Assembly (NCBI GenBank): GCA_040219515.1 | Contig: JAVJSI010000004.1 | Span: forward strand, 217,050 to 281,049 | DNA length: 64,000 bases | Origin: Acidimicrobiales bacterium | GTDB taxonomy: Bacteria; Actinomycetota; Acidimicrobiia; Acidimicrobiales; Aldehydirespiratoraceae | Reading direction: 5' to 3' | Shown: piece by piece, positions 50,511 through 60,688 of the stretch | Numbering within the stretch: position 1 is the stretch's first letter | Layout: every line of letters starts with the position of its first letter | The notes under the pieces: model-generated | The model's input: the letters and a program-made list of their open reading frames with translations, nothing else | The model's database searches: none | What the model was told of the DNA's origin: nothing | Program-made: the position numbers and the translations under genes

Positions 50511-52349
50511 TCAAGAGGCGTTGCCGTCGCCGCGCGTCCAGTCCTCGTACAGGCCGGCGTACCGGCCGCCGGCCGCCACCAGTTCCTGGTGGGAGCCCTG
50601 CTCCACCAGGCGCCCGTGCTCCATCACCACGATGCGGTCGGCGGCCCGGATGGTTGACAGGCGGTGGGCGATGACGATGGCCGTGCGGTCGGCCAGCAGG
50701 GTCCGCATGGCGTGCTCGACGGCGGCCTCCGAGCGCAGGTCCAGGGAGGAGGTGGCCTCGTCCAGGATCAGCAGGCGGGCGTCGGTGACGAACATGCGCG
50801 CCAGCGACATCAGCTGGCGCTGGCCGGCCGAGAAGGCCGCCCCGCGCTCGGTGATGTGCGTGTCGAGCCCCGCCGGCAGGGCGTCGATCATGGGGCCGGC
50901 GCCCACGACCTCGACCGCCGCACGGATCTCCTCGCGCGTGGCCTCGGGGCGGCCGAACGAGAGGTTGTCGGCCACCGTGCCCGTGAAGAGCTGGCCCTCC
51001 TGGGGCACGATGCCCACCTGGGTGCGCAGCGAGCGCTGGGTGACCTGGCGCACGTCGTGCCCGTCGATGAGCACCGCGCCCTCGGTGGGGTCGTAGAAGC
51101 GAGCGATCAGCTTGGCCAGCGTGGACTTGCCGGCCCCGGTGGCGCCCACCAGGGCGACGCTCTCGCCGGGTGCGATGTGCAGGTCCAGGCCGCTGATCAC
51201 CTCGGCGCCCGTGGCGTACGAGAACGAGACCCCCCGCAGCTCCACCTCGCCGCGCACATCGCTCAGGTCGTGCGCCCCCGGCACGTCGGCCAGCGCCGGC
51301 TCCACGTCCAGCACGCCGAAGATCTTCTCCAGCGCCGCGATGGCCGACTGCACGGTGTTGAACAGCTGGGAGAGCTGCTGGATGGGGTCGAAGAAGCTGG
51401 ACAGGTAGGCGAGGAAGGCCACCATCACGCCCACGGTCAGATCGGCGTCCAGCACCCGGCCCGACCCGTACCAGAGGATGATCGCGGTGCCGACGCCGGC
51501 CAGCAGCTCCACCCCCGGGAAGTAGGCGCCCGAGAGCCTGATGGTGGCCATGTTGGCCCGGCGGTACTCGTCGTTGACGCCGGCGAAATCGCGCTCGGAG
51601 TCGCTCTGGCGGGCGAAGCCCTGGACCACCCGGATGCCCGAGAGGTTCTCCTGCAGCCGCGCCAGCACGTCGGCCACGCGCTCGCGGGTGCGCCGGTAGG
51701 CGATGGCCGAGTAGTAGCGGAACGCCACGGTGGCGGCGATCAGCGCCGGAAAGATGATGAAGGCGGCCAGCGCCAGCTTCAGGTCGTAGACCATCAGGAT
51801 CACCAGCACCCCGATGAACGTGAGCCCGTTGACCACCAGGTTGGTGATGCCCTCGGTCACCAGCTGGGTGAGGGCCTCCACGTCGCTGGTGAGGCGGCTG
51901 ACCGAGCGCCCGGTGGGGGTGCGCTCGTGATAGCCCAGCTCCAGCCGCATGAGGTGGTGGAACGTGTCGGTGCGCAGGTCCAGCAGCATCCGCTCGCCCA
52001 CCCAGCTGGACATGTAGGTCTGGAAGTAGCCGGCCAGCCAGCCCACGCCGGCGGCGACCACGAACAGGCCCACGGCCAGCGCGAGGACCCCCTTGTCGCC
52101 CTGGTTGATGCCGCTGTCGATGCCGAACTGGGCCAGCGCGGGCGCCGAGAGCGTGGCCCCCGTGACCAGCAGCATCAGCAGCACGGTCACCACGGCCCGG
52201 CCACGGTAGGGGCGCAGGTACGGCAGCAGTCGCCGAAGGGTCTTCGGCGGGCGCGCGTCGTCGGCGCTCAGGCCCCCGCGGCGCGCCTCGGGCCGCATCA
52301 GGGCCCCTCCGGGCCCTCCCGGGGGCCCGCCGGCCGCGTGGGTGCCCAT
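50511..52349 (-). CDS. ABC exporter, membrane-ATPase half 2
   Basis: The 612-aa half-transporter has six membrane spans (residues 45-330) and an ATPase domain. Walker A is GATGAGKST near 402, the Q-loop is in VGIVPQEGQLF, Walker B is RLLILDEATSSLD, and the switch His is in VIAHRLST. The signature is FSAGQ rather than LSGGQ, a change seen in one half of many heterodimeric exporters. Its ATG overlaps the stop of the partner gene (ATGA). Substrate unknown; multidrug or lipid export is typical. Confidence 0.9.
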   Translation of the reverse strand: MGTHAAGGPPGGPGGALMRPEARRGGLSADDARPPKTLRRLLPYLRPYRGRAVVTVLLMLLVTGATLSAPALAQFGIDSGINQGDKGVLALAVGLFVVAAGVGWLAGYFQTYMSSWVGERMLLDLRTDTFHHLMRLELGYHERTPTGRSVSRLTSDVEALTQLVTEGITNLVVNGLTFIGVLVILMVYDLKLALAAFIIFPALIAATVAFRYYSAIAYRRTRERVADVLARLQENLSGIRVVQGFARQSDSERDFAGVNDEYRRANMATIRLSGAYFPGVELLAGVGTAIILWYGSGRVLDADLTVGVMVAFLAYLSSFFDPIQQLSQLFNTVQSAIAALEKIFGVLDVEPALADVPGAHDLSDVRGEVELRGVSFSYATGAEVISGLDLHIAPGESVALVGATGAGKSTLAKLIARFYDPTEGAVLIDGHDVRQVTQRSLRTQVGIVPQEGQLFTGTVADNLSFGRPEATREEIRAAVEVVGAGPMIDALPAGLDTHITERGAAFSAGQRQLMSLARMFVTDARLLILDEATSSLDLRSEAAVEHAMRTLLADRTAIVIAHRLSTIRAADRIVVMEHGRLVEQGSHQELVAAGGRYAGLYEDWTRGDGNAS

Positions 52350-54088
52350 CAGGCCACCGGCGCCGTGGCCACCAGGCCACCGTCGTGGATCTCGCGGTAG
52401 ATCGGGCTGCTGTCGTACAGCTCCGCGTGGGTGCCGCGCGCCACCACCCGGCCGGCGTCCAGCACCACCAGCTCGTCGGCCAGCGCCAGGGTGGAGAGCC
52501 GGTGGGCGATCACGATGGTGGTGCGACCACGGGTGGCCGAGGCCAGCGCGGCCTGGATGGCGGCCTCGGTGGAGGCGTCCACCGAGGCGGTGGCCTCGTC
52601 CAGCACCAGGATGCGGGGGTCGGCCAGCAGGGCCCGGGCGATGGCCACCCGCTGGCGCTGCCCGCCCGAGAGCGTGAATCCGCGCTCGCCCACCATGGTG
52701 TCGTAGCCCTCGGGCAGGCGGTCGATGAACTCCTCGGCCTGGGCGGCCCGCGCGGCCGCGCGCACCTCCTCGTCGGTGGCCCCGGGCTTGCCGAAGGCGA
52801 TGTTCTGGCGCAGGCTGGCCGAGAAGAGGAAGGGGTCCTGGGGGATGATCCCGATGGCCCGCCGCAGCTCGTCCAGGCGCACGTCGCGGATGTCGGCCCC
52901 GTCCACCAGGATCCGCCCGGTGCGCGGGTCGTGGAAGCGCGGCAGCAGCTGGGCCAGGGTGGTCTTGCCCGACCCGGTCGGGCCGATGAGGGCCACGGTG
53001 CGCCCGGCCGGCACGTCCAGATCGATGCCGTCCAGCACGTCGGGGCCCTCGGGGCTGAAGCGGAAGCGGACGTCCTCCAGTCGCACGGCGCCCCCGCCGG
53101 CCGGCAGCGGCCGCGCGTCGGGAGCCTCGGTGACCTGGGGCTCCGAATCGAGCACCTCGAAGATCCGCTGACCGCCGGCCACGGCCTTCTGCGCGTTGCC
53201 CAGCAGCATCCCCATCGAGCGGAAGGGGGCCATCAGCATGGTCAGCCACAGGAAGAAGGCGACGAACTCGCCCAGTTCCATCTCGCCGTCGATGGTCAGC
53301 ACCCCGCCGTACAGCAGCACCACCGCCAGGCCCACGCTGGGCAGGAAGCCCATCAGCGGCTGGTAGAAGGCGCGCAGCCGGGCGGCGTCCATGCTCCGGT
53401 CGAAGGCCCAGCGCGCGCGCCGTCCGAACAGGTCGGCGCTGAGGTCCTCGCGGCCGAAGGCCTTGATCACGCGCACGCCGGCCACGCTCTCCTCGGCCAT
53501 CTCGGTGACCTCGCCCACCCGCTGCTGCACGTCCACCAGCACCGGGTGGGATTGGCGGCTGTAGCGCCAGGCCACCGCCAGCAGGCCGGGGCCCATCAGC
53601 AGCGCGAGGATGGCCAGCTTCCAGTTGGTGATCATCAGCAGCACCGTCAGCAGCGCCAGCGTGAACACGTGCATGAACAGGAAGATCAGCCCGTAGCCCA
53701 GGAAGAAGCGCACGGTCTGGAGATCGGAGGTGGCGCGCGACATCAACTGGCCCACCGGCATGCGGTCGAAGAAGCCCAGCGACATCCGCTGGAGGTGGGC
53801 GAACATGGCCGAGCGCATGTCGAACTCGACCGCCAGCGACACGGTGCCCGAGACCCAGCGGCGCACCACCGCCAGCACCGCCCGCACCAGCGAGACCACC
53901 AGCACCAGGCCCACCAGGGGCGCCAGCGCGTCCCGGTCGCCGGCGGTCAGGACATCGTCGATGATCCGCCCGGTCAGGTATGGCAAGGTGACAGAGCACG
54001 CCATCAGGCCCGCGGCGCTGAGCGCGGTGACCGCCACCTTCCTCAGGTGGGGGCGCAGCAATGCAAGCAGGCGCAAAAGGACGTTCAC
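52349..54088 (-). CDS. ABC exporter, membrane-ATPase half 1
   Basis: The 579-aa half-transporter has six spans and a canonical ATPase: Walker A GPTGSGKTT near residue 370, IGIIPQDPFLFSASLRQNI, signature LSGGQRQRVAIARALL, Walker B RILVLDEATASVD, and IAHRLST. With the downstream gene it forms an ABC heterodimer of the MdlAB/LmrCD type. It is divergent from the formimidoyltransferase-like gene, with 74 bases between starts. Confidence 0.92.
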   Translation of the reverse strand: MNVLLRLLALLRPHLRKVAVTALSAAGLMACSVTLPYLTGRIIDDVLTAGDRDALAPLVGLVLVVSLVRAVLAVVRRWVSGTVSLAVEFDMRSAMFAHLQRMSLGFFDRMPVGQLMSRATSDLQTVRFFLGYGLIFLFMHVFTLALLTVLLMITNWKLAILALLMGPGLLAVAWRYSRQSHPVLVDVQQRVGEVTEMAEESVAGVRVIKAFGREDLSADLFGRRARWAFDRSMDAARLRAFYQPLMGFLPSVGLAVVLLYGGVLTIDGEMELGEFVAFFLWLTMLMAPFRSMGMLLGNAQKAVAGGQRIFEVLDSEPQVTEAPDARPLPAGGGAVRLEDVRFRFSPEGPDVLDGIDLDVPAGRTVALIGPTGSGKTTLAQLLPRFHDPRTGRILVDGADIRDVRLDELRRAIGIIPQDPFLFSASLRQNIAFGKPGATDEEVRAAARAAQAEEFIDRLPEGYDTMVGERGFTLSGGQRQRVAIARALLADPRILVLDEATASVDASTEAAIQAALASATRGRTTIVIAHRLSTLALADELVVLDAGRVVARGTHAELYDSSPIYREIHDGGLVATAPVA

Positions 54089-54162
54089 GGTGAGACCCGG
54101 TGGATGAGGTGAGGGCCCTGAGCGGGCGCGACAGGCAGACGGACGCCGCCTGGCAGGGTGAC

Positions 54163-55101
54163 ATGCCCCCTGCGCTGGCCGCCCCGATCGCCTACGCCGT
54201 GCCGAACGTCAGCGAGGGGCGCGACCCGGCCACGATACGCGCGCTGGTGGACGCCTGCCGGCTGCCGCGCGTTGGGGTGCTCGATGTCCACTCCGACGCC
54301 GACCACGACCGCACCGTCATCACCCTCGCCGGCGAGCCGCTGGCCCTGCAGGACGCCCTGGTGGAGCTCGCGGGGGCCTGCATGGACCGCATCGACCTGC
54401 GGCGCCAGCGCGGGGTCCACCCGCGGGTGGGGGCGCTGGACGTGCTGCCCATCGTGGCCCACCGCGACGACGACCTGGACCTGGCCAAGGAGGTCGCGGT
54501 GGGCCTGGCGGCCCGCATCGGCATGGAACTGGCCCTGCCGGTGTTCCACTACGGCGAGATCGCGGCCAGCCCCGAGCGGGTGCTGCCGCGCGACTTCCGC
54601 CGGGGCGGCCTGGATGCCATCACCGAGGCCGTCGACGAGGGGCTCTGGGTGCCCGACGACGGCCCGGCCCACGTGCACCCCTCCGCCGGGGTGGTGCTGG
54701 TGGGGGTCCGCCGGCCGCTGATCGCGCTGAACGTCTGGTTGCCCGATGCCACGATCGCCGACGCGCGCGCCATCGCCGACCGCGTCCGCGAGGCCGGCGG
54801 AGGGCTGCCCGGGGTGCGCGCCCTCGGCCTCTACCTTCCCGAGGCCGGGATGGTGCAGGTGTCGATGAACATCGAGGACTACGTGGCCAGCCCGGTACCC
54901 GCGGTGATCGCCGCGGTGCGCCGCCAGGCCGAGCGCCTGGGCATCGGCTCGGGCGACGCCGAGCTGGTGGGCCTCATCCCGCGCGCCGCCCTGGGCGGGC
55001 GCACGCCGGCCTCGCTCGGCATCGCGGGCTTCCGGCCCGGCATGATCGTGGAGACCCAGCTCACGGACTCAGGGAGGGTGCCGACGCATGGCACGACGTA
55101 A
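54163..55101 (+). CDS. Glutamate formimidoyltransferase-like protein
   Basis: The 312-aa protein matches the N- and middle domains of formiminotransferase: AVPNVSEGRDPATIRAL near residue 12, VHSDADHDRTVITLAG near 43, QRGVHPRVGALDVLPIV near 85 and a C-terminal VSMNIEDY. The enzyme moves a formimino group from formiminoglutamate to tetrahydrofolate in histidine breakdown. No hut genes are adjacent and the cyclodeaminase domain is absent. ATG 54163 is chosen because the 21 extra residues from GTG 54100 are not conserved. Confidence 0.82.
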   Translation: MPPALAAPIAYAVPNVSEGRDPATIRALVDACRLPRVGVLDVHSDADHDRTVITLAGEPLALQDALVELAGACMDRIDLRRQRGVHPRVGALDVLPIVAHRDDDLDLAKEVAVGLAARIGMELALPVFHYGEIAASPERVLPRDFRRGGLDAITEAVDEGLWVPDDGPAHVHPSAGVVLVGVRRPLIALNVWLPDATIADARAIADRVREAGGGLPGVRALGLYLPEAGMVQVSMNIEDYVASPVPAVIAAVRRQAERLGIGSGDAELVGLIPRAALGGRTPASLGIAGFRPGMIVETQLTDSGRVPTHGTT

Positions 55102-55510
55102 ACCGCGCAAGAACGCCGGCCCCCAGCCGCACCACAACCCCAAGCGGGCCGCGGCAACCTCGGCCTCCTCGTCCGGGGGCGCGAAGGCGGTCAAGCCTCG
55201 CCGGCGCCCCGGCGAGCCCCACCCGCACTCGTTCAAGGGCGTGGCCATCCGCGCGGGCATCGTGTCGGCACTGTTCTACCCGTACCTGATCTACGTCCCC
55301 AAGAACACGCCCGCCGAGGCGCTCATCATCACCGGCATCGCCTTCGCGCTGATGCTGCCGCTGGGGATGGTCATGGACCGCTACCGCTACAAGCGCCAGC
55401 TGGCCCGCTTCCAGGAGCGCACCGGGGGCGGCCGGCCCAAGGCCAAGACCCCGCCGCCGCCCCCCAAGGCCCCCGCGGCCAGTTCCTCCGGCCCGGCCGA
55501 CCCCGAGTGA
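55088..55510 (+). CDS. Two-span membrane protein with basic N-terminus
   Basis: The 140-aa protein has a very basic N-terminal 50 residues (ARRKPRKNAG...KPRRRPGEPHPHS) and two spans (AIRAGIVSALFYPYLIY and EALIITGIAFALMLPLGMVM). A charged tail with a run of prolines follows. No family is recognised. It overlaps the previous gene by 14 bases and hisS by 4, so it is co-translated with a tRNA synthetase. Confidence 0.7.
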   Translation: MARRKPRKNAGPQPHHNPKRAAATSASSSGGAKAVKPRRRPGEPHPHSFKGVAIRAGIVSALFYPYLIYVPKNTPAEALIITGIAFALMLPLGMVMDRYRYKRQLARFQERTGGGRPKAKTPPPPPKAPAASSSGPADPE

Positions 55511-56756
55511 GCGAGACGCGCGCGGCGGCGCCCCGCGGGACGCGGGATGTGCTGCCCGAGGAGGGCCGGCTGCGCCGGCGCATCGTCGAGGTGGCCACCC
55601 GGGCCTTCGAGCGGCACGGGTACGGGCCCATCGTCACCCCGACCTTCGAGGAGACCGAGGTCTTCGTGCGGGGGGTGGGCACCAGCACGGACGTCGTGCG
55701 CAAGGAGATGTACACCTTCGACGACCGCTCCGGGCGCAGCCTCACCCTGCGTCCGGAGGGGACCGCGCCCGTGATGCGCGCCTTCGTGCAGCACGGCATG
55801 CACAAGCTGCCGCTGCCGGTGAAGCTGTGGTACATGGCGCCGATGTTCCGCTACGAGGCGCCCCAGGCGGGGCGCTTCCGCGAGCACTGGCAGCTGGGGG
55901 CCGAGGCCATCGGCTCCGACGATCCGCTGCTGGATGTCGAGGTCATCGCGCTGCTGCACGGCATCTACACCGAGCTGGAGCTGCCCGGGCTGGAGTTGCT
56001 GGTGGGCAACATGGGCGACCCCGACAGCCGCGGGCCGTACCGCGCCCTGCTGACCGAGTACCTCGAGCGCCACGCCGGCGCCCTGGACGCGGACGCCCTG
56101 GACCGCATGCGCGACAACCCTCTGCGCCTGTTCGACACCAAGGACCCGCGCGTGCGCGAGGTGATGGAGGACGCGCCCCGGCTGCTGGACCACCTGTCGC
56201 CGGCGGCCGCCGCGCACCGCGAGGCGGTGCTGGACGGGCTGACGCTGCTGGGGATCCCCTTCACAGAGGACCCCACCCTGGTGCGTGGCTTCGACTACTA
56301 CACCATGACCGTCTTCGAGTTCACCAGCACCCACCTGGGCGCCCAGAGCGCGGTGGGGGGCGGCGGGCGCTACGACGGTCTGGTGGAGCAGTTGGGCGGC
56401 CCGCCCACGCCGGGGATCGGCTTCGGAACCGGCATCGAGCGCATCACGCTCGCCCTGCAGGACGTGGGCGCGGTGGCCGGCCCGGCGCTGGACGTGTACC
56501 TCGCGGTGCCCGACGCCGGCCTGCGGCGCACCATGCTGCCGGTGCTGGCCGGGCTGCGCGCGGCCGGGCTGCGCTGCGAGAGCGACCTGCGCGGGCGCGG
56601 GATGAAGGCGATGATGAAGCACGCGGCCGGCCTCGGGGCCCGGCGCGTGGTGATCGTGGGGCCCCGGGAGTACGAGGAGGGCGTGGCGAGCGTGCGTGAC
56701 ATGGAATCGGGCGAGCAGACCAAGGTGGCGCTGGGCGAGCTGGTGGAGGCGCTGGC

Positions 56757-56760
<4 letters not shown>
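55507..56760 (+). CDS. hisS: Histidyl-tRNA synthetase
   Basis: HisRS charges tRNA-His. The 417-aa class II enzyme starts RGTRDVLPEEGRLRR and has motif 2 around LWYMAPMFRYEAPQAGRFREH. The His-specific LVRGFDYYTMTVFEF is near residue 257, motif 3 is GFGTGIERI, and a C-terminal anticodon domain contains SDLRGRGMKAMMKHA. GTG start in a GTGA overlap. It forms the conserved hisS-aspS pair. Confidence 0.95.
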
Positions 56761-58553
<1,793 letters not shown>

Positions 58554-58580
58554 TGGACGGGACGGCATGGGCTCCGCCCA

Positions 58581-59321
58581 TCACACGTATGCCACCACCG
58601 CGGTGGCGGGCAGGTCGTGGGGCGGCAGGGAGAAGGGCTCCTGGGGCTCCACGCGCGAGAACCCCGCGTAGCGCAGCATGTCGCAGAGCGCGCGGGTGGT
58701 GAACTTCCAGTAGGTGATGTTCTGCCCCGGGTGCTCCTCGGCGTCGAGCACGCCGAACTGCATCACCGGCCGGTCGGGGTGCGCCTCCTCCAGCTCGTGC
58801 TCGCGCACGGTCTCCACGACGGCGAGGCGTCGCGTGACCGAGCGGATGGCAAGCAGTGCACCCATGGGGTTCTGCAGGTGCAGCAGCAGGTCGCCGCAGA
58901 AGGACACGTCGAAGGTGCCCACGCGCTCGGGCGACAGCTCGTAGACGCTCATCTCCAACCGCTCGGCCGCGGACCCGCGGCGCTCCTTGGCCAGGGCGAA
59001 GCGCCGGGCCAGGCCGGTGTCGGCCAGCACGGCGGGGTCCATGCGCTCGCGCGCGCCGGCCAGCACGTCGGCGTGCGCCAGGCTGGGGATGTCCACCGCG
59101 GTCACCGGGCCGGCGCCGCGCCGCTCCATCTCGAAGGCCCAGAACCCCTCGGCCGTGCCCACATCCAGCGCCGACAGGCCGGCCAGCGAGTCCGGCAGGC
59201 CGTAGCGGTCCATCACGCCGCGGTGGTCGAAGTAGCCGCGGCTGGCGAGGCCCTCACCGAGGTCGATGGTCTGGTACCAGGCCGCCAGGAGCGGGTCGTC
59301 GGGGCCCGAGATCGGTGGCAC
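58581..59321 (-). CDS. SAM-dependent methyltransferase (DUF1698/CmoB-like)
   Basis: The 246-aa protein has a class I methyltransferase fold. Motif I is SALDVGTAEGFWAFEMERRG near residue 55, followed by VTAVDIPS. VSFCGDLLLHLQNPMGALLAIR near 145 recalls the tRNA mo5U methyltransferase/CmoB group, whose members often read GVLYHxxxP there. Substrate unknown. GTG 59321 is chosen because AAGGAG lies 6 bases upstream. It converges with aspS across 27 bases holding a short 6-bp hairpin. Confidence 0.75.
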   Translation of the reverse strand: MPPISGPDDPLLAAWYQTIDLGEGLASRGYFDHRGVMDRYGLPDSLAGLSALDVGTAEGFWAFEMERRGAGPVTAVDIPSLAHADVLAGARERMDPAVLADTGLARRFALAKERRGSAAERLEMSVYELSPERVGTFDVSFCGDLLLHLQNPMGALLAIRSVTRRLAVVETVREHELEEAHPDRPVMQFGVLDAEEHPGQNITYWKFTTRALCDMLRYAGFSRVEPQEPFSLPPHDLPATAVVAYV

Positions 59322-59388
59322 GGCGGCTCCTTGCGTGGTGTGGTGGGGCGGCGCCACGCTATCCGGGCGCCGGCGGGCGCTCAACCGC

Positions 59389-59688
59389 TCAGCCGCCGAA
59401 CAGGCGCCGGGCGTCGCGGCGCAGGTCGTCGCCCAGTGTCAGCTCGGCCGCCCCGGCGCCCACGCCCTGGGGCCAGGACACGGCCACGACCCCGCGCGCC
59501 TCGAGGTCGCCCAGCGCGGCCATCAGGGCCAGCAGGCCGGCGCGCCCCTCCTCCAGGTCCAGTTCCTCGCACGTCTCGCGCACATCCAGCGGCACCCGGC
59601 CGTGGTCCGGGCGCCCGTCGTCGAGCCACCGGGCGACGGTGAGCATCTCCAGGCGGCCGGCGACGCTCTCGGGATCGGAGTCGCTCAC
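59389..59688 (-). CDS. Small hypothetical protein
   Basis: This 99-aa acidic protein is predicted helical (SVAGRLEMLTVARWLDDG, then AGLLALMAALGDLEARGVV) and shows no recognised family; the LEARGVV segment resembles part of a winged helix. It starts 9 bases after the LysR gene ends on the same strand, so it may be transcribed with it. Confidence 0.5.
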   Translation of the reverse strand: MSDSDPESVAGRLEMLTVARWLDDGRPDHGRVPLDVRETCEELDLEEGRAGLLALMAALGDLEARGVVAVSWPQGVGAGAAELTLGDDLRRDARRLFGG

Positions 59689-59697
59689 GGCGGCAGG

Positions 59698-60582
59698 CTA
59701 CCCGCCGGCGAAGCGCTCGCGGGCGGTCGCCAGGAACTCCGCCGCCGCGGGCGCCAATGCGCCGCGGGCGCGCCATGCCAGGGCCGAGGTGCGCGTGAGG
59801 GTGGGGGCGAGGGTCGCCACCGCCACCGGGGGCCCCTGTTCGTCCGGGAGTGAGCGCGGCAGCAGCGCCACGCCCAGGCCCCGCGATGCCAGGGCCCGGG
59901 CGGCGGTGAAGCCCATGGCCTCCACCACGATGCGGGGGCGGAAGCCCTCGGTGGCGCACGCCTGCTCCACGATGCCGCGCATGGCCGACCCGGGCGGGAA
60001 CATCACGAACGGCTCGTCGCGCAGGTCGCCCAGGCGCACGCGACGCCGGCGCGCCAGCATCCCGTCCGGCGGGCCGGCCACCACCAGGGGCTCTGTCAGC
60101 ACCGGCTCCACGGTGACCTCGGACAGGTCCAGGACCTCGGCCAGGATCACCACCGCGATGTCCAGATCGCCGGCGCGGACCATGTCGAGCATCTGGGCCG
60201 CGGTGTGCTCGCGCAGGAGGATCTCCACGCCCGGGTGGCGCCGGGCGAACTCGCGGACCACGCCGGGCACGTCTGGGGCCGAGGAGTGCCAGGCGCCCAC
60301 GCGCACCGTGCCGCTCAACGCGCCGGCGTGGGCCTGCATGTCCAGGCGCACGGCCTCGGCCTCGGCCAGCATCCGCTCGGCCCGCGCCAGCAGCGCCCGG
60401 CCGGCCGGCGTGGGGGTGATGCCGCCCCGCCCGCGCTCCACCAGGGTCACCCCGAGTTCGGTTTCCAGCCGGCGCACCTGGTGGGAGATGGCCGGCTGGG
60501 AGACGTGCAGCACCGCGGCGGCACGGCGGAACCCGCCCTGTCGCACGACCTCCACCAGGTATCGCAACTGACGCAGGTCCAT
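59698..60582 (-). CDS. LysR family transcriptional regulator
   Basis: The 294-aa regulator has the winged-helix domain MDLRQLRYLVEVVRQGGFRR, then AAAVLHVSQPAISHQVRRLE, and the periplasmic-binding-like effector domain from about residue 90 (GTVRVGAWHS). ATG 60582 is used. It is divergent from the CoA ligase/aldehyde dehydrogenase genes, and a palindrome sits directly beyond its start, so it likely controls both itself and that operon. Effector unknown, perhaps an acyl-CoA or acid substrate of the operon. Confidence 0.92.
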   Translation of the reverse strand: MDLRQLRYLVEVVRQGGFRRAAAVLHVSQPAISHQVRRLETELGVTLVERGRGGITPTPAGRALLARAERMLAEAEAVRLDMQAHAGALSGTVRVGAWHSSAPDVPGVVREFARRHPGVEILLREHTAAQMLDMVRAGDLDIAVVILAEVLDLSEVTVEPVLTEPLVVAGPPDGMLARRRRVRLGDLRDEPFVMFPPGSAMRGIVEQACATEGFRPRIVVEAMGFTAARALASRGLGVALLPRSLPDEQGPPVAVATLAPTLTRTSALAWRARGALAPAAAEFLATARERFAGG

Positions 60583-60587
60583 GATCA

Positions 60588-60610
60588 CGGATCACTATCA
60601 CCTCGATCCG
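60588..60610. promoter_or_regulatory. Candidate LysR-type binding site
   Basis: CGGATC, 11 bases, then GATCCG form an inverted repeat between the LysR gene and the CoA ligase gene. The spacing fits a LysR recognition box. It begins 6 bases upstream of the regulator's start codon, suggesting autoregulation. Confidence 0.5.
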
Positions 60611-60688
60611 CAATGCGTCTTTGACACGATCACCAGGCCCGGGGAGACTCCTCGCGTCCCGCAGCATCCCGAGAGGATCCGCCACGTG

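Noticed and set aside
54100-54162. An N-terminal extension of the formimidoyltransferase-like protein from GTG 54100.
   Set aside because: The 21 residues show no family similarity and lie in the divergent promoter region; ATG 54163 gives the expected N-terminus.
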